From NCBI RefSeq assembly GCF_002844575.1, contig NZ_PIQO01000001.1, forward strand, positions 1 through 64,000: a DNA stretch of 64,000 nt, read 5' to 3'. A program made the translations under genes and the position numbers. Shown here piece by piece: positions 27,213-35,725 of this stretch (position 1 is its first letter; every line of letters starts with the position of its first letter). The stretch comes from Heyndrickxia camelliae. Its GTDB lineage: Bacteria; Bacillota; Bacilli; Bacillales; Bacillaceae_C. The notes under the pieces were generated by a model that saw nothing but the letters and a program-made list of their open reading frames with translations, had not been told where the DNA came from and did not search any database.

Positions 27213-28173
27213 ATTACAAAATGTATCGGTTGGATATGATTCTCCGGCTGGAATGGTGCAAGCCGTTAATGATGTCACTCTCAAAATCTATGAAAATACT
27301 ATCGTTGGTTTAATAGGAGAATCAGGCTCTGGGAAATCAACATTAGGGAATGCCATTATGCGATTGTTAAAAAATAATGCAGTCCTTACATCTGGAACAA
27401 TCAAGGTGTTGGGAAAAGATATCTACAGCCTGAACAAAAATGAATTACGAAAATTCCGCTGGAGCCAAATGTCTATGGTTTTTCAAAGCGCGATGAATGC
27501 CTTAAATCCTGTATTGACCGTTGAAGAACAAATTTTGGATGTTTTCCTTAGTCATGATAAAAACATGTCCAAGACCGAAGCAAAGATGAAGGCCAAGGAA
27601 TTAATGGATATCGTCAGTATCGATCCAAGATATTTAAGAAGTTATCCGCATGAGCTTTCTGGAGGCATGCGGCAGAGAGTCGTCATTGCCATTGCAATAG
27701 CGCTCGATCCGAAGCTTGTCATTATGGATGAGCCTACAACCGCTTTAGATGTAGTGGTACAACGATCAATTCTCGATAAGATCAAAGAAATTCAACGGGT
27801 GAAAAAATACGCCATTTTATTTATCAGTCACGACTTTAGCTTAGTATCAGAGATTGCTTCCCAGGTTGCGATTATGTATGCAGGACGTTTTATTGAAGTG
27901 ACCGATTCCAAATCTTTGATTCCATCAGAAAGACATCATCCGTATACACAAGGTTTGCTGCGAGCCATTCCGCATCTCACGGCAGAGGATGTGACAATAG
28001 AGGGCATACCGGGAAATCCCCCTAATTTGGTGGATCTTCCTAGTGGATGTGCTTATCACCCTCGCTGTCCGTTTGCTTTTGACTTATGTAAAAAAGAACG
28101 ACCGCAAATTCGAAAGGTGGATGGCAGAGATATGGAGTGTCATTTATATGAAACAGTTCAGGGAGGTGTTTAA
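27187..28173 (+). CDS. ABC transporter ATP-binding protein (DppD/OppD-type)
   Basis: A 328-residue ATPase with Walker A GESGSGKST (near residue 43), Q-loop, signature LSGGMRQR (near 157) and Walker B LVIMDEP (near 178). The C-terminal oligopeptide-type extension has the cysteines of CAYHPRCPFAFDLC. The start is GTG within the preceding gene, after AGGAGGAAG. With the next gene it forms the heterodimeric ATPase of the importer. Confidence 0.93.
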   Translation: MEEKQPVLELQNVSVGYDSPAGMVQAVNDVTLKIYENTIVGLIGESGSGKSTLGNAIMRLLKNNAVLTSGTIKVLGKDIYSLNKNELRKFRWSQMSMVFQSAMNALNPVLTVEEQILDVFLSHDKNMSKTEAKMKAKELMDIVSIDPRYLRSYPHELSGGMRQRVVIAIAIALDPKLVIMDEPTTALDVVVQRSILDKIKEIQRVKKYAILFISHDFSLVSEIASQVAIMYAGRFIEVTDSKSLIPSERHHPYTQGLLRAIPHLTAEDVTIEGIPGNPPNLVDLPSGCAYHPRCPFAFDLCKKERPQIRKVDGRDMECHLYETVQGGV

Positions 28174-28176
28174 TTC

Positions 28177-29187
28177 TTGAGTGATCCATCAACTGTTTTA
28201 GTAGAGGTTGAAGATCTTGTCATCAAGTTTCCTGTTCGCGGTGATCGGAAAAGGAAATATATTACGCCTGTTGATAAGGTCAATTTGAATATAAAAAAAG
28301 GTGAGGTCCTTGCTTTAGTAGGGGAATCGGGTAGTGGAAAAACGACGATTGGCCGTGCATTAGTGCGCTTATTAAAGCCGACAGAAGGTACTATTACGGT
28401 TCTTGGAAAAAAAGTAAATGAGATCAAAGGGAAGGATTTAAAAGAATATCGCCGAGTAGCACAGATGATTTTTCAAGATCCGTTTGGGTCCTTAAATCCG
28501 GTAAAAACAATCGAAGGTCACCTGAAGTTTCCGTTAAAAAAACATCAAGGGTATAAAGGGAAGGCACTCGAAGAAAAGGTGGGAGATTTACTGCTTCAGG
28601 TTGGTTTAACGCCTGTTCAAGAAATACGGAAAAAACATCCTCATGAATTGTCAGGTGGACAGAGACAGCGTCTTGCCATCGCGCGTGCACTTGCAGTGAA
28701 TCCGCAATTTATTGTAGCAGATGAGCCGACTTCCATGCTTGACGTATCGATTCGTGCTGGAATCCTTCAGCTAATGAATGAGTTAAAAAGGGATTTAGGC
28801 CTATCTTATTTATATATCACGCATGACTTAGCGTCTGCGCGATATTTTGGAGACCGCATTATGGTTCTATACGGCGGAAAAGTTATGGAAATTGCGGAAT
28901 CAAAGGAATTAATTAAAAACCCGTTAAATCCATATACCCGTTTACTTTTAGCAGCTACTCCAGGAAGTGAGTCGCAAATAGATCTTACAAATATGACAAA
29001 TGATCCTCCAGATTTATCCGACGGTAGACAAGGATGTCCCTTTGTACATCGCTGTCCATTAGCAACAGATGTATGCAGGGAAAAGATGCCTGCATTAAAA
29101 GAAGCTGTTCAGAATCATTTTGTTGCCTGTCATCGTTTAGATGAAAGGGAGCAATTGATTGATTTTAATTTCGCCAAGGAGAGGTAA
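28177..29187 (+). CDS. ABC transporter ATP-binding protein (DppF/OppF-type)
   Basis: A 336-residue ATPase with Walker A GESGSGKTT, signature LSGGQRQR, a Walker B in which VADEP replaces the more common LDEP, and the C-terminal CPFVHRCPLATDVC cluster of oligopeptide/oligosaccharide-type ATPases. The start is TTG with GGGAGG upstream, 3 bases after the previous stop. Its last base is the first base of the GH1 gene, so the operon continues without a gap. Confidence 0.92.
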   Translation: MSDPSTVLVEVEDLVIKFPVRGDRKRKYITPVDKVNLNIKKGEVLALVGESGSGKTTIGRALVRLLKPTEGTITVLGKKVNEIKGKDLKEYRRVAQMIFQDPFGSLNPVKTIEGHLKFPLKKHQGYKGKALEEKVGDLLLQVGLTPVQEIRKKHPHELSGGQRQRLAIARALAVNPQFIVADEPTSMLDVSIRAGILQLMNELKRDLGLSYLYITHDLASARYFGDRIMVLYGGKVMEIAESKELIKNPLNPYTRLLLAATPGSESQIDLTNMTNDPPDLSDGRQGCPFVHRCPLATDVCREKMPALKEAVQNHFVACHRLDEREQLIDFNFAKER

Positions 29188-30527
29188 TGAAAATGAAAAC
29201 ATTTCCGCAAGGATTTATCTGGGGCGCAGCTACTGCTTCCTATCAAATTGAGGGTGGTGCATATGAAGATGGAAGGGGGGAATCTATTTGGGATCGTTTT
29301 GCCCGCCAGCCTGGGAAGGTATATAAAGGGCAAAATGGGGAAATAGCTTGTGATCATTTTCATCGCTATCCGGAAGATGTTGGATTGATGGCGAATCTCG
29401 GTATCAAATCCTATCGTTTTTCCTTTTCTTGGCCGCGCCTTTTCCCTGAGGAAGGCAAATTTAATCCAGAAGGATTGTCATTTTATCATCGGTTATTGGA
29501 TGAGTTGGCGGCAAAAGGGATTGCCCCTGCTGCCACCATCTATCATTGGGATTTGCCGACATGGCTGCAAGATAAAGGAGGTTGGACCAACCGGGAAACT
29601 ACGGACCATTTTGTGACCTTTGCAAAAGTATTGTTTGAGGAATTTGGAAATCGGATTTACTCATGGATTACGCATAACGAGCCTTGGTGTGCTGCTTTTT
29701 TAGGTTATGCATTTGGTGTTCATGCACCTGGTCATAGCGATTGGAATGAAGCTCTCATTGCCTCCCATCATTTATTGTTATCGCATGGGAAAACGGTAGA
29801 ATTATATCGTTCTATGGGACTCGAAGGGGAGATTGGTATAACACTGAATTTATCACCAACGATTCCTGCAACAGATGCTGAGAAAGATATTGCGGCAGCC
29901 AAGCGTTCGGATGGATTTTCCAACAGATGGTTTCTCGATCCTGTCTTTAAAGGAAAATATCCAGCAGATATGATGACTCTCTTTGAAAATAGATTTGGTC
30001 CGCTATCTTTTATAAAAGAAGGGGATCTTGAAACTATCTCTGAAAAAATAGATTTCCTTGGTATTAACTATTATTCTCACAATATTATAGAGGATGACGA
30101 GAAAGATGATGTTTTGAAATCCTCTGTCATTAATGAAACAGAAAATGTAACAGATATGGGGTGGGGAATCCATCCAGCATCCTTATACGATTTACTAACT
30201 CGCATTAAAGAGGAGTATACGGACATTCCACTTTATATCACGGAGAACGGAGCAGCATTTCCTGATCAATTAGAGGATGGAAGAATCGAGGATCTGAAAC
30301 GTATTCACTACCTCCATGATCATTTTGCTGCTGCCCATCAGTTTATACAGGAAGGTGGGAATTTAAAAGGATACTATGTTTGGTCGTTAATGGATAACTA
30401 CGAATGGTCCTATGGCTACTCCAAGCGGTTTGGCATTATTTATGTGGACTTTGAAACACTGGAGCGGACACCAAAAGAAAGCTATAAATGGTATCAAAAG
30501 GTTATTCAAAAGAATGCCATCGATTAA
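29187..30527 (+). CDS. GH1 family beta-glucosidase
   Basis: A 446-residue TIM-barrel glycosidase, a normal GH1 length. The N-terminal signature FIWGAATASYQIEGG (residues 9-23), the acid/base glutamate in THNEPW (about 166) and the nucleophile in YITENGAA (about 352) are intact. It has no signal peptide, so it acts on imported beta-glucosides such as cellobiose or gentiobiose. The absence of any PTS gene and the ABC importer upstream suggest an unphosphorylated substrate. Confidence 0.94.
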   Translation: MKMKTFPQGFIWGAATASYQIEGGAYEDGRGESIWDRFARQPGKVYKGQNGEIACDHFHRYPEDVGLMANLGIKSYRFSFSWPRLFPEEGKFNPEGLSFYHRLLDELAAKGIAPAATIYHWDLPTWLQDKGGWTNRETTDHFVTFAKVLFEEFGNRIYSWITHNEPWCAAFLGYAFGVHAPGHSDWNEALIASHHLLLSHGKTVELYRSMGLEGEIGITLNLSPTIPATDAEKDIAAAKRSDGFSNRWFLDPVFKGKYPADMMTLFENRFGPLSFIKEGDLETISEKIDFLGINYYSHNIIEDDEKDDVLKSSVINETENVTDMGWGIHPASLYDLLTRIKEEYTDIPLYITENGAAFPDQLEDGRIEDLKRIHYLHDHFAAAHQFIQEGGNLKGYYVWSLMDNYEWSYGYSKRFGIIYVDFETLERTPKESYKWYQKVIQKNAID

Positions 30528-30543
30528 AAAAATAGGGGGAACA

Positions 30544-31305
30544 ATGATGACAAACATACCAGTTGCTCTTCAAATGTATTCGCTTCGAAATGAGAGTGAA
30601 AAAGATTTTACCGGAACACTTGAAAAGGTAGCAAAACTAGGCTACGCCGGCGTTGAATTTGCTGGTTATGGCGGGATGAAAGCAACAGAGTTAAAGAAGG
30701 TATTGGATCAATTAGGACTCCGTGCAGCCTCCAGTCATGTCCCGCTTGATATGTTGAAAAATCAGTTATCAGAGGTCATTCAGTATCAGCAATCAATAGA
30801 AAATACTCATATTGTCTGTCCATTTTTAATGCCTGATCAACGGAATCAAGATTTCTATACTGAGCTCATTTCTACTTTGAATCAAGTGGGGGAAATATGC
30901 CACAAGGAAGGGATTACTTTCTCCTATCACAATCATGATTTTGAGTTGGTAACACTTGAAAATGGAAAGAAACCCCTTGAGTGGATTCTCCATGAAACAA
31001 ATCCAGAGTGGGTAAAAGCCGAATTTGATGTATACTGGCTGACGAAAGCGGGAGAACAACCAACAGAGTGGTTAAAACGTTACAAAGGCAGAACACCGCT
31101 TGTGCATTTGAAGGATATGACTACAGATGGAGAGCAATTTTTTGCGGAACTGGGTACAGGCGGAGTGGATATTGACTCGATACTTGCATTGGGGAATGAA
31201 TGCGATGTGAAATGGTGGATTGTCGAACAAGATGACAGCAGGCGTTTGCCGCTTGAGAGTGTAGAAATAAGCAGCAGTTATCTCAAGCAAAAAGGGATTT
31301 TATAA
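30544..31305 (+). CDS. Sugar phosphate isomerase/epimerase (xylose isomerase-like TIM barrel)
   Basis: A 253-residue protein of the AP endonuclease 2/xylose-isomerase-like barrel family. The opening VALQMYSLRNE, the metal-site segments YHNHDFEL (near 137-144) and EFDVYWLTKAG (near 160-170) and HLKDM (near 189) are conserved. Members isomerise or epimerise sugars, or act as lyases on 3-keto-glycosides. It starts 16 bases after the GH1 stop and is followed by a Gfo/Idh/MocA gene, its frequent partner. The substrate is not determined. Confidence 0.87.
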   Translation: MMTNIPVALQMYSLRNESEKDFTGTLEKVAKLGYAGVEFAGYGGMKATELKKVLDQLGLRAASSHVPLDMLKNQLSEVIQYQQSIENTHIVCPFLMPDQRNQDFYTELISTLNQVGEICHKEGITFSYHNHDFELVTLENGKKPLEWILHETNPEWVKAEFDVYWLTKAGEQPTEWLKRYKGRTPLVHLKDMTTDGEQFFAELGTGGVDIDSILALGNECDVKWWIVEQDDSRRLPLESVEISSSYLKQKGIL

Positions 31306-31334
31306 AGAAACCAAGCAAGAAAGGGGATTCTAGT

Positions 31335-32360
31335 ATGGAGAAACTAAAAGTTGGGGTTATTGGCTGCGGATCGATTGCTAAATATCGGCACCTACCGGAA
31401 TATGCAGCGAATCCAAATGTTGAAATTGTAGCGGTTTGTGATGCAGTGGAAGAGCGTGCCAAAGCAACAGCAGAACAATATGGTGCTGAAGCGTTTACGG
31501 ATTACGAGCAATTATTAAACTCGATAGAAACGGATGTTATCAGTGTTTGCCTTCCCAATTATTTGCATGCACCTGTTTCCATAGCAGCTCTTCGTGCTGG
31601 AAATCATGTGCTCTGTGAAAAACCGATGGCTACCTCCCATGAAGAAGCATTGGCAATGATTGAGGCTGCTAAAGAGAATGGGAAAATATTAATGATCGGT
31701 CATAATCAGCGATTTGTTGCTTCACATCAGAAGGTGAAGAAGATGTTGGAGGAAGGGGAGTTCGGAAAGGTTTATAGCTTTAGAACGACTTTTAGCCATG
31801 GTGGTCCAGAAGGCTGGAGCATTGATGGCAGGAATAGCTGGTTTTTTGATAAAGAGAAAGCTTTTATCGGAGCATTAGGGGATCTTGGTGTTCATAAAGC
31901 AGACTTAATCCGTTATCTTCTCGGTGAAGTGAAGGAAGTAGGCGCATTTGTGGAAACAAGTGCGAAGCAAAACACCGAAGTGGACGATAACGCTGTTTGT
32001 ATAGTGAAAATGGAGAATGGAACAATCGGGACGTTAACGGCTAGTTGGTCCTACGTTGCCGGTGGCGATAATTCAACAGTGATATATACAGAAAAAGCAG
32101 TAGTCCGTCTAGAAGATGATCCAACTTATTCTCTTATCATCCATTATAAAAATGGCGAAACAGTCCGCTATCAGCTGGATAAAATTCAAACCAATGAAGA
32201 CGGGGGGCAGACTGCTTCTCATGTAATAGACCATTTTGTAGATGCGGTTCAACAAAATAAAACACCACTTATTACAGGTGAGGAAGGCATGAAATCGCTG
32301 GATGTCATATTAGCTGCACTTGAATCAAATGAGAAAGGGCAGTTTATAAAAATGGAATAA
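31335..32360 (+). CDS. Gfo/Idh/MocA family oxidoreductase
   Basis: A 341-residue NAD(P)-dependent sugar oxidoreductase. The N-terminal Rossmann fold starts VGVIGCGSIAKYRHLPEY, and the catalytic CEKPMA (about residue 96) and GDLGVHKADLIRYLLGE (about 182-198) are typical. The family oxidises hydroxyls of sugars or inositols. As the last gene of the LacI-controlled operon it may oxidise a glucoside or glucose at C3, working with the isomerase-like protein. A terminator follows. Confidence 0.92.
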   Translation: MEKLKVGVIGCGSIAKYRHLPEYAANPNVEIVAVCDAVEERAKATAEQYGAEAFTDYEQLLNSIETDVISVCLPNYLHAPVSIAALRAGNHVLCEKPMATSHEEALAMIEAAKENGKILMIGHNQRFVASHQKVKKMLEEGEFGKVYSFRTTFSHGGPEGWSIDGRNSWFFDKEKAFIGALGDLGVHKADLIRYLLGEVKEVGAFVETSAKQNTEVDDNAVCIVKMENGTIGTLTASWSYVAGGDNSTVIYTEKAVVRLEDDPTYSLIIHYKNGETVRYQLDKIQTNEDGGQTASHVIDHFVDAVQQNKTPLITGEEGMKSLDVILAALESNEKGQFIKME

Positions 32361-32379
32361 ATCAATGAATAAAACGTAG

Positions 32380-32410
32380 AAGCTGTCGAGGGTCGGCAGC
32401 TTTTTATTTT
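32380..32410 (+). terminator. Terminator of the beta-glucoside operon
   Basis: AAGCTG (32380-32385) pairs with CAGCTT (32397-32402), with further pairing inside, followed by TTTATTTT. It ends the eight-gene transcript that starts with the binding protein. Confidence 0.75.
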
Positions 32411-32521
32411 AACCAAAAGGCTCGTAAAGGTTTGTACAACATGAATAATTTTACTTTCCCATTACCATGATAAAGATATATTGTCTTGAACTTATTGTAT
32501 TCATCTGTAAGGAGGACATCC

Positions 32522-33559
32522 GTGTTGAATAATGATGACAAGAAGGTAATGACCAACCATAATATTCGTCTGACTGCATCTGAAATGGGCTTTCTTTGGA
32601 CTCAGTATGAGAATGACTCCATGGCGATATGTGTTTTAAAATACTTCGCAAATAAATGTGAGGATGAAGAAATACTTCCTATTATTAAAACAGCTCTAAA
32701 TTTTTCAGAAGAGCATGTCCAAACAATCAGCGATATTTTTACCAATGAAAAAATTCCGGTGCCTGTCGGTTTTACAGATGAAGATGTACATATTAACGCA
32801 CCAAAATTATTTACTGATACCTTTATGCTTTATTATATTCAAAATATGGCGATGGTTGGCATGTCCGGAGCAGGTATTGGAATTGGTGTAACAACTCGTG
32901 AAGATATAAATAAATTTTTTCAAGAAATTCTTATTCAAAGCAAAGAGTTGCATGATATGGCGAGAAAGACTTCCTTATCAAAGGGGACATATGTCAGACC
33001 ACCATACATTACAGCTTCTGATAAAGTTCAGTTTGTTTCTAAGCAGCGGTTTTTATTTGATTTTTTAGGAAAATCCAAACGTCCATTAACAGCAATTGAA
33101 ATAACTCATCTTTATATTAATATCCAAACAAATGCATTAGGAAAAGCGATGATGATTGGATTTGCCCAAGTATGTAAAGGCGAAGATGTGAAGCAATTTT
33201 TTATGGAAGGAAAAAATTTAGCCACTAAGCATATGAAAAAATTTAGTACTTTATTAGAGGATAGTGATTTACCTGCACCAATGTCATGGGATTCCCATGT
33301 ATTGGACAGTACGGTTACTCCTTTTTCCGATAAGTTAATGATGTATCATACGACAGGAATGATCGCAACAGGAATCGGTAATTATGGAATGGCTGCAGGA
33401 ACGTGTGAGCGCTTGGATTTAAGTGCTATATATACTCGTCTTTCAGCAGAAATTGCACTCTTTGCTGAGGATGGAGCAAATATCGTTATTAAACATGGAT
33501 GGTTGGAAGAACCTCCGCAAGCGGACGACCGTCAAGCGCTTGTAAACCAACCCAAGTGA
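32522..33559 (+). CDS. DUF3231 family protein (two-domain)
   Basis: About 345 residues made of two tandem four-helix units of the DUF3231 type, near residues 15-165 and 185-330. Both halves repeat the pattern L-T-A-x-E-(M/I)...(P/A)-P-V/M...F-(T/S)-D, for example IPVPVGFTDEDVHINAPKLF in the first and LPAPMSWDSHVLDSTVTPFS in the second. The GTG at 32522 is chosen because AAGGAGG lies six bases upstream. A paralogue follows directly. Many spore formers carry such genes; the function is unknown. Confidence 0.8.
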   Translation: MLNNDDKKVMTNHNIRLTASEMGFLWTQYENDSMAICVLKYFANKCEDEEILPIIKTALNFSEEHVQTISDIFTNEKIPVPVGFTDEDVHINAPKLFTDTFMLYYIQNMAMVGMSGAGIGIGVTTREDINKFFQEILIQSKELHDMARKTSLSKGTYVRPPYITASDKVQFVSKQRFLFDFLGKSKRPLTAIEITHLYINIQTNALGKAMMIGFAQVCKGEDVKQFFMEGKNLATKHMKKFSTLLEDSDLPAPMSWDSHVLDSTVTPFSDKLMMYHTTGMIATGIGNYGMAAGTCERLDLSAIYTRLSAEIALFAEDGANIVIKHGWLEEPPQADDRQALVNQPK

Positions 33560-33642
33560 TGGTTTTGTTAAGCATTTATAAATATCTATACATAAAAAAG
33601 TAAAACTATCTAGAATTAAATGATCAAAAGGGGATATATTAT

Positions 33643-34641
33643 ATGGTTATGGGTGACAAACATTTAACTGCGGCAGAAATGGGGAAGCTCTGGGCTTCCT
33701 ATATGGGTAATTCGTTAGGGAAATGTGTACTAAGTTATTATCTTAGGCATGTGGATGACCAGGATATTAAGAGCATCTTAGAATATGCATACAGTTTAAG
33801 TGAGACCTTTATTCGGAGAATACAAGAAATCTTTCATGAACATAAATTCCCTATACCCGTTGGATATACCAAAGATGATGTCAACTTAGATGCACCGCGA
33901 TTATTTCAAGATCAATTTTACCTTCATTATTTGGATTATTTAGGAAAAGCAGGTATGAGTATCTACAGTGTAGCCATACCATTGGTTACCCGAAAAGATA
34001 TCCGAAATTTTTTTATTGATTGTTTAAGGGAAACGGTAAAATTAATGGATGGTGTGAATGAAGTTTTGAAGATGAAGGGTGTCATCATGAATCCACCGCC
34101 TATCCCGACACCGGTGAAGATAGAATATATTCATAAACAGAGTTTTCTAGACGGTTATTTTGGGGAGAGAAGATCTCTTCATGGGCTGGAAATTGCTCAT
34201 CTATACGGAAACCTGAATAATGATATTACTAGTAAAGCTCTAATCACTGGCTTTCTTCAAGGAGTGAAAATGGAGAAGGTCAAAAAGTATTTGGAACGAG
34301 GAAAGAAAATTAATCAAAAACATATTGAAATTATGTCGAAAAAATTGACAGATAGCGATTTGCCTGCTCCGTCCCTTCTTGATCATTTAGTAACAACATC
34401 TACCACTTCTCCATTTTCGGACAGGCTGAAAGTGGCGCATAAAATTGATATGTTTGCGATGAAAATAAGAGAATATGCAAATGGAGCTTCTCTAAATGGC
34501 AGGCGTGATCTTGGAATCATGTATGCTAAATGTCAAGCGGATGTGTCCATGTACGTGGAAGACGGGGCGAATATTATGATTGATCAGGAATGGTTCGAAC
34601 GTCCTCCCGTAGCAGTGGATCGCAGTCATTTGAGTGATTGA
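33643..34641 (+). CDS. DUF3231 family protein (two-domain), paralogue
   Basis: A 332-residue paralogue of the preceding protein, with the same internal duplication. LTAAEMGKLWASYMGNS opens the first half and LHGLEIAHLYGNLNND the second, with FPIPVGYTKDDVNLDAPRLF and LPAPSLLDHLVTTSTTSPFS at matching places. The two genes are separated by 83 bases and probably arose by tandem duplication. The AAAGGGG site before the ATG is modest. The function is unknown. Confidence 0.8.
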   Translation: MVMGDKHLTAAEMGKLWASYMGNSLGKCVLSYYLRHVDDQDIKSILEYAYSLSETFIRRIQEIFHEHKFPIPVGYTKDDVNLDAPRLFQDQFYLHYLDYLGKAGMSIYSVAIPLVTRKDIRNFFIDCLRETVKLMDGVNEVLKMKGVIMNPPPIPTPVKIEYIHKQSFLDGYFGERRSLHGLEIAHLYGNLNNDITSKALITGFLQGVKMEKVKKYLERGKKINQKHIEIMSKKLTDSDLPAPSLLDHLVTTSTTSPFSDRLKVAHKIDMFAMKIREYANGASLNGRRDLGIMYAKCQADVSMYVEDGANIMIDQEWFERPPVAVDRSHLSD

Positions 34642-34656
34642 ACATAACATTTTTAG

Positions 34657-34672
34657 GGGGGGAATTCCCCCC
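34657..34672. terminator. GC-rich palindrome between convergent genes
   Basis: GGGGGGAATTCCCCCC is a perfect palindrome 15 bases after the DUF3231 stop and 10 bases from the end of the convergent ABC gene. T runs are short, so it is a weak, possibly bidirectional terminator. Confidence 0.5.
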
Positions 34673-34682
34673 TTGGAACATT

Positions 34683-35474
34683 TTAATGCTGAATGACAAC
34701 CTCATTTAGTGAGAGCCATGCCCTTTCCTTTTTTATCTCTACATGTATGGGGGCTTGGAAAAACTCTGACATTGTATCCGAAGTTAACATTTGACCTGTT
34801 AATCCCTCTTTGTAAATCTCTCCCTTACGTAGTAATAATACTTTTTGAAAGCAAGGAAGAATTTCTTCCACATGGTGGGTAACATAAATAATTGTCGGGG
34901 CTTCGGGGTTTTCCGTTAAACTTGAAATCATTTGCAATAAATGCTCACGTGCTAATATATCAAGGCCTGTACAAGGTTCATCCAGTATAAGCAATTTCGG
35001 ATTCGCCATTAGAGCCCGCGCGATTAAAATCCTTTGTTTCTCCCCTTGTGACAAGGTTCGATAGCTTTTCTCGCTTAAATACTCACAGCCCAGCATATTT
35101 AATATTTCATTGGCTCTTTCATAATCCTCAGCAGATATCTTATCATATATCCCAATGCTCGCAAATTTGCCACTGACGACAATGTCCTGGATATTTTCAT
35201 CTTCTCGCAGTTGTTGCTGGAGCGAGGAACTGACCCATCCTATTGACTTGCGAAGCTCTCGAAGATTTACCTGTCCAAATGTATTTCCTAAAACTTGAAT
35301 TTCCCCTTTTGTTGGCCAAATATACCCATTGATCATGTTAAGCAATGTTGTTTTTCCGGAACCATTCAGTCCTAATAGACAACAATGCTCTTTCTCTTTC
35401 ACCTGCCAGGAAATATTATTTAGAATCCACTGATCTCCTCTTTGCCATGAAACATTCTTCATATCGATAATCAT
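34683..35474 (-). CDS. ABC transporter ATP-binding protein (YlmA-like)
   Basis: A 263-residue stand-alone ATPase with Walker A GLNGSGKTT (near residue 35), signature LSQGEKQR (near 139), Walker B LLILDEP (near 161) and H-loop VTHH. There is no permease next to it. The layout resembles Bacillus YlmA and the ModF-type ATPases, whose targets are unclear. The ATG at 35474 has GAAGGAG nine bases upstream; a TTG two codons earlier is possible. The gene is convergent with the DUF3231 pair. Confidence 0.85.
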   Translation of the reverse strand: MIIDMKNVSWQRGDQWILNNISWQVKEKEHCCLLGLNGSGKTTLLNMINGYIWPTKGEIQVLGNTFGQVNLRELRKSIGWVSSSLQQQLREDENIQDIVVSGKFASIGIYDKISAEDYERANEILNMLGCEYLSEKSYRTLSQGEKQRILIARALMANPKLLILDEPCTGLDILAREHLLQMISSLTENPEAPTIIYVTHHVEEILPCFQKVLLLRKGEIYKEGLTGQMLTSDTMSEFFQAPIHVEIKKERAWLSLNEVVIQH

Positions 35475-35725
35475 CTGCAAAAACTCCTTCTATTAGTTGA
35501 CTGATATTTCAGAAATATACATCAATAATAACACTTTTTCTATCCTTGACAAGCTTTTTTACCACGTTAGTACAGAAGAACTGTCCACCCCAGAAATACA
35601 AATATCCCATTTGTCCATCTGTGGTGCCAGGCACCACTACTTGAAAGAATATTTTGAAAAACATATAATATATGATAGAGGGACTTTAGAATTAGTAGAT
35701 TAAAATATGTTGTGGAAGTGTTGGC

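Noticed and set aside
35497-35703. 68-codon frame before the GGDEF gene
   Set aside because: No ribosome site; spans a repeat-like palindrome; composition resembles untranslated sequence.
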